Source of the DNA: Planctomycetota bacterium
GTDB lineage: Bacteria > Planctomycetota > JACOTG01
Reading direction: 5' to 3'
Assembly: GCA_016178505.1 (NCBI GenBank)
Contig: JACOTG010000202.1
Span: 17,681 to 81,680 of the forward strand
DNA length: 64,000 nucleotides
Positions 1 to 7,145 of this stretch are shown one piece after another. Each line of letters opens with the position of its first letter. The first letter of the stretch is position 1. The translations under genes and the position numbers were made by a program. The notes beneath the pieces are model-generated. The model ran no database searches and was not told the DNA's origin. It saw nothing but the letters and a program-made list of their open reading frames with translations.

Positions 1-552
1 ACGGGGTTCACGCCGACCTTGATCGTCGCGTACGGCGGGCTGTTCGGCGAGACGTACTGGTATCAGCACACGAACGTCTGGGAGAACGAGCGGCTGCTCA
101 CGTTCGTGCCGCGGCCGGTGATCGACGCGCGAAGCCGCCGGCGCACGATGGCGCCCGAGGACGACTTCAACCACGTGAGGAGCGCGCGCATCGCGAAGGC
201 GCTCGTCGACGCGGGCGGCCACGTGCAGCTCGGCGCGCACGGGCAGCGCGAGGGTCTCGGCGCGCACTGGGAGCTGTGGATGTTCGTGCAAGGCGGCATG
301 ACGCCAATGCAGGCGCTGCGCGCGGGCACGCTCGACGGCGCGCGCTACATCGGCCTCGACCGCGACCTCGGCTCGCTCGAACCCGGCAAGCTCGCCGACC
401 TCCTCGTCCTCGACAAGAACCCTCTCACCGACATCCGCAACACCGAGTCCCTGCGCTACACCATGATCAACGGCCGCCTCCTCGACGCGCACACCCTAGA
501 CGAACTCGGCAACCACCCACGGAAACGCGCTTCGCTCTACTGGAACAACTGA
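1..552 (+). CDS. Amidohydrolase family protein, C-terminal part (5' end outside window)
   Basis: The frame is open from base 1, so the start lies upstream; 183 residues are visible. The piece matches the C-terminal half of metal-dependent amidohydrolases of the kind often fused to TolB/PD40 propellers. Visible signatures are the QLGAHGQ stretch (part of the TIM-barrel active-site region), the GGMTPMQALRAGT helix, and the terminal composite-domain motif LGSLEPGKLADLLVLDKNPL, typical of urease/dihydroorotase-like amidohydrolases. It probably hydrolyses a C-N bond in a small substrate; the specificity cannot be told from this part. The stop codon (550-552) is the outermost TGA of the left inverted repeat of the RayT element that follows, so insertion may have redefined the last residues. 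Confidence 0.85.
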   Translation, partial: TGFTPTLIVAYGGLFGETYWYQHTNVWENERLLTFVPRPVIDARSRRRTMAPEDDFNHVRSARIAKALVDAGGHVQLGAHGQREGLGAHWELWMFVQGGMTPMQALRAGTLDGARYIGLDRDLGSLEPGKLADLLVLDKNPLTDIRNTESLRYTMINGRLLDAHTLDELGNHPRKRASLYWNN

Positions 553-585
553 CGCATACGGAGCCTGGAACCTTTTTCCCACTTA
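550..585 (+). repeat. Left inverted repeat of RayT unit
   Basis: The arm begins TGACGCATACGGAGCCTGG and ends in a T-rich run followed by CACTTA. It is the inverted copy of 1673-1708 with one mismatch near the inner end. A degenerate copy of the core (ACGCGTACGGAGCCAGG) occurs at about 10805-10821. Confidence 0.85.
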
Positions 586-646
586 CGCGCGCGGATTCCC
601 TGTAACCATTCGACCTCGCCACCCGACTTGGATCGTGGAGGTGAGC

Positions 647-1672
647 ATGGCGAGGAGACCGCGACTTGACGGGACCGGCGCGCTGCATCACGTGATGAAC
701 CGTGGTCTCGCGAAGCGACCGATCTTTCATGGCGCCGACGAGGTCCGGTACTTTCTCTCGCGACTCGCTCACGCGGTGAGGCGCGAGGCGATCCAGATTC
801 TCGCGTTCGTGTTCCTGCCGAATCACTTCCATCTGCTCGTCCGGACGATGAACGGCTCGATCTCGAGCGCCATAGGCGTCGCCGAAAACGAATATGTTCG
901 CCAGTTCAACCGCCGGCAACACCGCGATGGCCCGCTGTTCCGCGGGCGGTTCGCGTCGAAGAGGATCCAGTGCCCAGCACACTTGCAGATGGTGGTGAGG
1001 TACATCGACCGAAACCCCGTGAAGGCGGGGCTCGTGAGCCGCGCGCAGGATTACCCGTGGGGCAGCGCCATCCACTACGCGAAGGACCGCGGCCCGGGGT
1101 GGCTCACGCGCGACGACGTCGAGCAGGCCGTTTGCGATCGACTCGGGCTTCCGCAATTCGATCCGGCGAAGTACGAGGCCGTGTTTCCGTCACACGTGGA
1201 CGTGGACGAAGACTTGTTGGTCGAGCGCGGATTCGTGTCGGCGGCGCCGGAGCCGGCCTCATGGGACGACTTGCTGCGAGGTGCGACCGCAGCGGTTCGC
1301 GACTGGATGGCGCGCAAGTCGTGCCTCGCCGACGATGCTGCCGTGCGGTCGCCGCTCGTCCCGCCGGACTGCGTCATCGCGCACATCGCGCCGGCGCGCG
1401 CGGCCGAGCCGGGTTGGACGGTGCGACCGGACGTTCGTCGCATGCCAGGCTGGGAGATCCTGACCGTCGGGCTGCTCCGCGTCGCCGCGGGCCTCACCGC
1501 TCTCGAGATCGAACGCCGCCTCGGCCTTGCGAAGTCCAAGGTCTATCGAAGCATCGTGGATCACGCCCAGCTGATGGAGCGCGACGGCGACTACGCCCGT
1601 CGCGCGACGCTCATCGCGTCGGAAGCCATTCGCGCGTTCTATCGATGGGGCACGGCACGACCGGGCGCGTGA
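647..1672 (+). CDS. REP-associated tyrosine transposase (RayT), Y1_Tnp domain with C-terminal helix-turn-helix
   Basis: A 341-residue single-strand DNA nuclease/transposase of the HUH superfamily. His60-Phe-His62 in LPNHFHLLVR gives the HUH metal site and Tyr83 in NEYVRQFN is the likely nucleophile; the family signature DGPLFRGRF follows at 94-102. The C-terminal ~130 residues extend beyond the Y1 fold and include a helix-turn-helix-like segment at 283-304. ATG at 647 was chosen over an in-frame GTG at 635 because GGAGG at 637-641 lies 5 nt ahead of it. Such proteins cut and join REP-type hairpins; here the flanking 36-nt inverted repeats are the obvious partner. It is intact, with no frameshift seen. 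Confidence 0.9.
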   Translation: MARRPRLDGTGALHHVMNRGLAKRPIFHGADEVRYFLSRLAHAVRREAIQILAFVFLPNHFHLLVRTMNGSISSAIGVAENEYVRQFNRRQHRDGPLFRGRFASKRIQCPAHLQMVVRYIDRNPVKAGLVSRAQDYPWGSAIHYAKDRGPGWLTRDDVEQAVCDRLGLPQFDPAKYEAVFPSHVDVDEDLLVERGFVSAAPEPASWDDLLRGATAAVRDWMARKSCLADDAAVRSPLVPPDCVIAHIAPARAAEPGWTVRPDVRRMPGWEILTVGLLRVAAGLTALEIERRLGLAKSKVYRSIVDHAQLMERDGDYARRATLIASEAIRAFYRWGTARPGA

Positions 1673-1708
1673 TAAGTGAGAAAAAGGTTCCAGGCTCCGT
1701 ATGCGTCA
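1673..1708 (-). repeat. Right inverted repeat of RayT unit
   Basis: Inverted copy of 550-585 with one mismatch. It starts immediately after the transposase TGA (its first bases TAA form a second stop), and its outer end TCA is the stop codon of the minus-strand pirin gene. Confidence 0.85.
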
Positions 1709-2605
1709 CTTGATGAACGTGCCTTTTTGGAGTTCGTCGAAGGCGTGGCGGAGTTGGTCTTGCGTGTTCATGACGATGGGGCCGTACCACGCGACGGGCT
1801 CTTGCAGAGGCTTGCCCGACACCAGCAGGAATCGGATGCCGTGGTCGCCGGCTTGCACGGTGACCTCGTCGCCGCGGTCGAAGAGGACGAGCGAGCGGTT
1901 TTCCGCCTCCGTCGGCGGCGTCGCGTCCGCCCAGCCGACGCTCTCGGTCGGCACTGCGAGCGGGCCCGAAGCGTTGCAGAACTTTCCGCTGCCTTCGAAC
2001 ACGTAGGCAAACGCTTGGCTCGTCGTCTCGACCGGCAGCGTCTTTCGCTTCCCCGGCAGCACGCTGACGTCGACGTAGACCGGATCGGCCGCGATGCCTT
2101 CGACGGGACCGCGCTTTCCCCAGAAGCTCCCGCACACGAGGCGTGCTTGCGTGCCGTCGTCGTCCGTCACCACGGGGATCTCGGGCGCCTTCACCTCCTG
2201 ATAGCGCGGCGCGGTCATCTTGCGCGACGACGGGAGGTTGGCCCACAGCTGAAAGCCGTGCATGCGTCCCTGCTTGTCCCCCTTCGGCATCTCCTGGTGG
2301 ATGATGCCGCTGCCGGCCGTCATCCACTGAACGTCGCCGGAAGTGATGACGCCGCGATTCCCCATGCTGTCGCCATGCTCGACCGTGCCCGCGAGAACGT
2401 ACGTGACCGTCTCGATCCCGCGGTGCGGGTGCCACGGGAAGCCGGCGAGGTAGTCCTCGGGTCGCTCGTTGCGGAAGTCGTCGAGCAGCAGGAACGGATC
2501 GAAGTCGGACGTGTTGCCGAATCCGAACGCGCGCCGCAGATGCACTCCGGCGCCTTCGAGGGTCGGCTTCGCCTTCACCAGTCGCTTCACCGGTCGGATC
2601 GACAT
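1706..2605 (-). CDS. Pirin family protein
   Basis: A 299-residue bicupin of normal pirin length. The N-terminal cupin carries the metal site: His59 and His61 in WHPHRGIETVTY, His103 and Glu105 in GSGIIHQEM. The segment GDVQWMTAGSG is a family hallmark. Pirins bind one Fe or other metal; characterised members are quercetin dioxygenases or regulatory binding proteins, and the sequence does not decide which. The gene converges on the RayT unit and its stop codon lies inside the right inverted repeat. The next gene upstream on the same strand (GAF/fRMsr-like) ends 16 nt before its start, so the two are probably co-transcribed. Confidence 0.93.
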   Translation of the reverse strand: MSIRPVKRLVKAKPTLEGAGVHLRRAFGFGNTSDFDPFLLLDDFRNERPEDYLAGFPWHPHRGIETVTYVLAGTVEHGDSMGNRGVITSGDVQWMTAGSGIIHQEMPKGDKQGRMHGFQLWANLPSSRKMTAPRYQEVKAPEIPVVTDDDGTQARLVCGSFWGKRGPVEGIAADPVYVDVSVLPGKRKTLPVETTSQAFAYVFEGSGKFCNASGPLAVPTESVGWADATPPTEAENRSLVLFDRGDEVTVQAGDHGIRFLLVSGKPLQEPVAWYGPIVMNTQDQLRHAFDELQKGTFIK

Positions 2606-2621
2606 GACGGCACCTCCGCGC

Positions 2622-3071
2622 TCAGTTCCAAAGCGTGGCCAGAAACGTGGCGACTTCCGTCACTCGTTGCTCCTCCGACGGCCCGAACGCGTTCGCCGTG
2701 TGGCTGTCGATGTCGATCTGGCCGTAGATGCGGTCGCCGTTGCGGATGAGAACGACGAGCTCGGACTTCGTCGCGGTGCTGCAGGCGAGGTAGTTCGGCG
2801 TCTTCGTGACGTCAGGGACGTTCTGGTCGCGCGCTTCGGCGACGGCGGTGCCGCAGACGCCGCGGCCGACCGGGATGCGCGTGTGCTCGGTCTTCGCGCC
2901 GACGTACGGGCCGAGCACGAGCACGTCGCCCGCAAGCTCGTAGACGCCGACCCAGTTGAAGTGCGGGCTCGACCGCTGCAGGAGATGCACGGCTTCGATC
3001 AAGAGCTTGTCGCGACCTTGGCCGATCGTCGCGAGCTTCTGTAGTAACCCCACGATTTCGCGACCCGTCAT
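2622..3071 (-). CDS. GAF-domain protein of the free methionine-(R)-sulfoxide reductase (fRMsr) family
   Basis: A 149-residue single GAF domain with the fRMsr pattern: NWVGVYEL near 39-46, RIPVGRGVCGTA around Cys73, LACSTATKSELVV around Cys97, and GQIDIDS near 117-123. fRMsr enzymes reduce free Met-R-sulfoxide using a catalytic Cys equivalent to Cys97 and resolving cysteines. Two of the three cysteines of the E. coli and Neisseria enzymes are present. The first one, which lies just before the RIP(F/V)G motif, is replaced in the TEHTR segment (61-65). The protein may therefore use Cys73 as resolving residue, or be a sensing GAF protein. It is probably in a two-gene unit with pirin, which would fit an oxidative-stress role; that part is inference. 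Confidence 0.8.
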   Translation of the reverse strand: MTGREIVGLLQKLATIGQGRDKLLIEAVHLLQRSSPHFNWVGVYELAGDVLVLGPYVGAKTEHTRIPVGRGVCGTAVAEARDQNVPDVTKTPNYLACSTATKSELVVLIRNGDRIYGQIDIDSHTANAFGPSEEQRVTEVATFLATLWN

Positions 3072-3121
3072 GGCGATCCCCTCTTCGAGAGACGTCCCGA
3101 GTCTTCTACCATGTCGAAGCC

Positions 3122-4060
3122 ATGATCGACACGCGTGCGCGACTCTGCGATCTCGGGCTCGCGGTCGTCGCCTCGCCGGTCGAGGCGGCGGTGGCGCGCC
3201 TCCACGCGGAGCTTCGCGCCGCCGGCATCACGTTCGCACCGCGCGTCTATCTCTCCGACGGTTGGGGCTGCCCCGATCGCGTGCCGGTGATCGGCGTCCC
3301 GTTCACCCTCGCATCACCGGAGCTGACCGAGTGGCTGCGCACCGAGGTCGACGACGTCGAGGACGACGACTTCGTCGCGCTCGCGATGCGTCACGAGGCC
3401 GCGCACGCGTTCGCTTACGCCCATCGCCTCTGGCTCGATCGCGGGTACGAGCCGCTCTTCGGTTCGTTCGATGCGCCCTACCCCGATGCCTACGAGCCGA
3501 CGCCGCATCACCCCGACTTCGTGCGCCACCTCGACGGCTGGTACGCGCAGCGTCACGCCGACGACGACTTCGCCGAGACGTTCGCGGTCTGGCTCCGCGA
3601 CGGCGACGCGGCGATCGCCCGGTACGCGGGCACGCGCGCCGCGGAGAAGCTGCGATTCGTTGTGGATCTCGTCCGGCGCTTCGGCCACGCGACGCCGATC
3701 GTCACCGGCGGTCCGCTCGATGCGCCGCTCGAAGAACTGACGCAGACGCTCGGCGAGTGGCTCGAGCTGCGCCGCGAGCGATTCACAAAGCGGTATCCTC
3801 CCGCCCTCGACGACGTCGTCGCGGTTGCGTTCGCGGGAACGGGTTCCGAGAGCGTCGCGACCGCGCTCGCGATGCAACGCGAATCGATCGTCGCGCGCGT
3901 CGCGGAGTCGACCAACGAAGCGCCCTACTTCGTGCGTCGACTCTGCCGGCGGATCGAGCGCGCGGCGCGCACGCGCCGGCTTCGAGGCGACGTGTCACGC
4001 GCGATCGACCTCGTGACGACGCTCATCGAACGGTACGCGCAAACGCGCTCGTTCGTCTGA
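3122..4060 (+). CDS. Putative zinc metallopeptidase-like protein (HEAAH motif)
   Basis: A 312-residue cytoplasmic protein with no signal peptide. His91-Glu-Ala-Ala-His95 forms an HExxH motif within RHEAAHAFAYAH, and about 57 residues later DDDFAETFAVWL offers a glutamate (Glu152) in the position used by gluzincin-like peptidases for the third ligand. This layout resembles the family of putative zinc-binding metallopeptidases (Peptidase_Mx-like), but I do not recognise a close characterised relative. The C-terminal 120 residues are helical and Arg-rich. It starts 51 nt from the divergent GAF gene, so a bidirectional promoter must sit in 3072-3121. Confidence 0.6.
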   Translation: MIDTRARLCDLGLAVVASPVEAAVARLHAELRAAGITFAPRVYLSDGWGCPDRVPVIGVPFTLASPELTEWLRTEVDDVEDDDFVALAMRHEAAHAFAYAHRLWLDRGYEPLFGSFDAPYPDAYEPTPHHPDFVRHLDGWYAQRHADDDFAETFAVWLRDGDAAIARYAGTRAAEKLRFVVDLVRRFGHATPIVTGGPLDAPLEELTQTLGEWLELRRERFTKRYPPALDDVVAVAFAGTGSESVATALAMQRESIVARVAESTNEAPYFVRRLCRRIERAARTRRLRGDVSRAIDLVTTLIERYAQTRSFV

Positions 4061-4070
4061 GAGCGCTCGT

Positions 4071-5804
4071 TCACTTCCACAAGCTCTCGCGAAGCCACTT
4101 CCCGATTTTCGAGGTGCCGTATTTCGAAAGGAACGCCTTCCGCTCCTTCGCGTCCGCTTCGAATCTCGCGTCGAGCGCGCCGAGCAGTGCTTCATCCGCA
4201 GCGGCCTCGGGCTTCTGTGCGGCCGCCGCTTTCAACAGCGCAGCCCCCTCCTTGTCGAGTCCAGCACCGGCCGCGCGACGCGACAATCGCTCGCATCGAC
4301 GAAGCGCGCTCGAAACATTCGGCACGCCGTCGCCCTCGAGCTTCAGCCACGCGGCCTCCATCGCGATCTCGCCCGCGAGATCGTCGGCGACGAGCTTCGC
4401 CATCTTCTCGGCGTCGACTCCTTGGAGCTTCGACGCGTTCCGCTTCGCAAACCCGCGGAATTCGGTGAGCTTGCCGTCGACGAGCGTGGCGAACGCACCG
4501 CGAACTTCTTCCGTCGCGATCCCGGCGCGGAGGCAGCGCAGCGCGTTCATGCCGATCTCGCGCACGTCGTCGCCGCGCCCCGTCAGCACGGGACCGAACG
4601 GAACGAGCACATCGGGCGGCCATCCCATGCCTTCCGTGTGAACGCCGCGAACCGGCGTCCCTCGATCGTTCACGCCGAGTCGAAAGGAGACGAGCCCCGA
4701 CGGGCACTCGAATCCGTTCGGGATGATCCCCCACCCGCCCGTCGTCCGGCCGATCGAAACGACGCGCCCCGTCTCGGTGAGCGCCCACGTGAACGTTTCC
4801 GCCGACGACACCTCGAGCTCGTCCTGCAACATCACGACTGGCCCGTCGAACTGCCACGAGCCCGACGCCTCGATGCGACCGTTGCGACCGTTGGCAACGC
4901 CCTTCGGAAAGAAGCGGCCGCACATCTCCCAGGCCTCGGCGTCGCCGCCACCGCCCATGCCGCGACAGTCGAGCACGAGCGCCTCCATCCCCTTCAATCG
5001 ATCGAACGCCGCATGAAAGGCCTTCACGGTCGGCTCGTTCATGCCGCCCGTGACCTCGAGGTATCCGATCTTCTTCGAGCCGAACGCTTCGATGAATGCG
5101 CTCGTCGCGCCTTCGGCGGTGGCGACGCCTTCGGGCCGGAACGACTCCTCGGGATAGAACGCCTTGCCGCCGGGCCCCCAACGTCCGACCTCGACTTCTT
5201 TCGTCTCCTTCGACGGGAGAAGGAACGTCACCTTGATCTTCTGCTTGTCGCGAAACGGCAGGAGCTTGTTGCCGAGCGACGCAAAGAGACCGTGATCCGT
5301 CGAGATGCCCTGGTACGTCGCGATGCGGCGGCGCTCGCGCTCCATCGACAGCCACGCCGGCTCGCCGTCGATCGACACGAGCACCGAGCCGAGCGGGATC
5401 TGCTTCTCGAGCGGATGCGTCTTCATCACGCCGCGAAGCACGAACTTCCCTTCGTCCCACCCGAACCACAAACCGCCGCCGTAGAGACCGTCCCACTTCG
5501 ACGGCAGCAGTTTCTCGTCGACGGACGAGTGCGTCACGCCGGTATGGCTGTCGCGCAGCGTCGCCAGGAGCTCCATCACGAGCTTCACGTGCTCGACGTC
5601 GCTCGCGCATTTCGAGAAGCGCGGCGCGAACGCGTCGCACGTCGCTTTCCAATCGATCTTCTTCGAGGCGACGGCGGCGCCCCGCGCGGCGACCGTCGAG
5701 CTCACGAACTCGAAGTCCGCGACGTAGCGCTTCGAGTCGCCGGCGCGAGCGGACGTTGAAGCAACGAGAGCGATGCACCACGAAAGCGCGCGAGCACGTT
5801 TCAT
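4071..5804 (-). CDS. Secreted S41-family (C-terminal processing/tricorn-like) peptidase
   Basis: A 577-residue protein with an N-terminal signal peptide (ALSWCIALVASTSARAG, about 6-22). A PDZ-like part spans roughly 105-210 (GSVLVSIDGEPAW), and the S41 core follows: KIGYLEVTG, VLDCRGMGGGGD, and VMLQDELEVSSAETFTWAL with Ser333/Ser334 at the nucleophile position in the family's S-x-S-E-type motif. GRTTGGWG follows as in other S41 enzymes. The C-terminal ~150 residues are Ala/Lys-rich helices with no recognised function. It probably degrades proteins or tails in the periplasm. The start is supported by AAAGGA about 10 nt upstream. It converges with the metallopeptidase-like gene (10-nt gap). Confidence 0.8.
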   Translation of the reverse strand: MKRARALSWCIALVASTSARAGDSKRYVADFEFVSSTVAARGAAVASKKIDWKATCDAFAPRFSKCASDVEHVKLVMELLATLRDSHTGVTHSSVDEKLLPSKWDGLYGGGLWFGWDEGKFVLRGVMKTHPLEKQIPLGSVLVSIDGEPAWLSMERERRRIATYQGISTDHGLFASLGNKLLPFRDKQKIKVTFLLPSKETKEVEVGRWGPGGKAFYPEESFRPEGVATAEGATSAFIEAFGSKKIGYLEVTGGMNEPTVKAFHAAFDRLKGMEALVLDCRGMGGGGDAEAWEMCGRFFPKGVANGRNGRIEASGSWQFDGPVVMLQDELEVSSAETFTWALTETGRVVSIGRTTGGWGIIPNGFECPSGLVSFRLGVNDRGTPVRGVHTEGMGWPPDVLVPFGPVLTGRGDDVREIGMNALRCLRAGIATEEVRGAFATLVDGKLTEFRGFAKRNASKLQGVDAEKMAKLVADDLAGEIAMEAAWLKLEGDGVPNVSSALRRCERLSRRAAGAGLDKEGAALLKAAAAQKPEAAADEALLGALDARFEADAKERKAFLSKYGTSKIGKWLRESLWK

Positions 5805-5954
5805 GAGTTCGATCCTTTGTTGTTTGTTGTTCGCTGATGAGGAGCAATCCTAACCGCTGGCAGATCGCCCGCCGACGACTACAATCAGCGCCGTCTTGCA
5901 GGGCTTGGGCGGGTACATCTCAGACGAAGGGCGATATCCGAGAGGGAGGAATCC

Positions 5955-7106
5955 ATGCGCACACAGAGCTTCGTTGCACTCACGTTCGTCGCACTCGCGA
6001 GCACTACACTTGCCTCCACGCGGCTCGTGCCTCAGGACTTCCCCACGATCCAGGCTGCGGTCGACGCCTCGTCGCCAGACGACTTCGTCCTCGTGGCCCC
6101 CGGGACGTATGCGGAGTCGATCCGCATCGACGGACTCGATCGGCTCACGATCGGCGTCCAGAACGCGCTCGGCGGGCCGGTCGTGCTCGACGTGCGCGCG
6201 TTCGACGCGGGGATCGTCGCGCACGACCTCGACGGCCTCGTGATCCGCGGCCTCACCATCCTCCAGGACCCCGCGCCGTCGAGCTTCGCGGCGATCGTGC
6301 TCGATGAACCGGGTGCGTTCGGCGGCGGCCCCGCTCCGCTCTCGCGCATCGTGATTCGCTACGTTCACATCGTCGCGTCGAATCGCGGCGTCGCGATCCT
6401 CGGCGGCACCGACCACGTCGTCGTGCACTGCTCGACGATCGAGGTCGGCGGCGAGTACGGCGTCGGTTGGGATCGCGGCTCGCGGATGCGCGTGAAGTTC
6501 TCGGAGATCCGCGCGCTCCCGGGGACGGCGCCGCAGTTCGGCGTGCTCGGGCGCGGGAATTGCCCGGCGCTGCCGTTCGGCCCGCCATCGGTGCTCGACC
6601 GTGTGCTCGACACGCGCATCGAAGGCGCGTTCCGAGTCGGCATCGGAGTCGCCGGCGTCTCGGACTTACACGCCATCCACGACACGATCCGTCTCGCGGG
6701 CCCGCACCACCCGTCGGGCGAAGGAACGACGGGGATCCTGATCCAGGGCGGGTGCACGGCGCCATCGGATTCGAGCAACGTCGAAGTTCGCACGAACGAC
6801 GTCGAGAATGCGCTCGTCGGCCTCGAGCTGTCGGGCGTCGAGGACTCGATCGTCATCGGCAACTCGCTCGGCCGCAACGGCTCGTCGAGTTCGCCGTTCG
6901 GTTCGGCGATCGCCATCGACCCGCAATCGGGCGCTGGCGCGAGCTGCGGGCTGCGCATCGTTTCGAACAACTTCCAGGGCTTGCATTCGCCGCGCTCGCA
7001 GCCGGCCGTTCGCGTGAATCCCGCGACGCACTGCTCCTCCGAGAACGCCAACGGCATCGATCACACGAACGCCGTCGACCTCGGTCGCGCACTCCTCGGG
7101 AGTTAG
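5955..7106 (+). CDS. Secreted right-handed parallel beta-helix repeat protein
   Basis: A 383-residue protein with a signal peptide ending at about residue 20 (LASTTLAS). The mature part opens with the RLVPQDFPTIQAAVDAS segment typical of pectin-lyase-fold/NosD-like beta-helix proteins. Short hydrophobic strand repeats such as GLVIRGLTI, VAILGG and GILIQGG then run to about residue 340. No pectate-lyase catalytic pattern could be picked out, so binding or a structural role is as likely as catalysis. GGGAGG at about 5941 gives a strong ribosome binding site. It is probably co-directional with the hydrolase gene 39 nt downstream. Confidence 0.75.
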   Translation: MRTQSFVALTFVALASTTLASTRLVPQDFPTIQAAVDASSPDDFVLVAPGTYAESIRIDGLDRLTIGVQNALGGPVVLDVRAFDAGIVAHDLDGLVIRGLTILQDPAPSSFAAIVLDEPGAFGGGPAPLSRIVIRYVHIVASNRGVAILGGTDHVVVHCSTIEVGGEYGVGWDRGSRMRVKFSEIRALPGTAPQFGVLGRGNCPALPFGPPSVLDRVLDTRIEGAFRVGIGVAGVSDLHAIHDTIRLAGPHHPSGEGTTGILIQGGCTAPSDSSNVEVRTNDVENALVGLELSGVEDSIVIGNSLGRNGSSSSPFGSAIAIDPQSGAGASCGLRIVSNNFQGLHSPRSQPAVRVNPATHCSSENANGIDHTNAVDLGRALLGS

Positions 7107-7145
7107 GCCGTTGCCCGCGGCGCGGCGGGCGTGTAAACGAGCGGG

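Larger units (their letters stand above)
550..1708 (+). mobile_element. RayT-type (IS200-like) transposase unit with flanking 36-bp inverted repeats
   Basis: A single Y1 transposase gene is bracketed by a 36-nt sequence and its inverted copy (550-585 and 1673-1708, one mismatch). The unit sits exactly between the converging ends of an amidohydrolase gene and a pirin gene; the outermost TGA of each repeat arm supplies the stop codon of each neighbour. No target-site duplication is evident. RayT proteins are known to process REP/BIME-type palindromic repeats rather than move as ordinary insertion sequences, so this may be a domesticated repeat-spreading unit. Confidence 0.75.
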
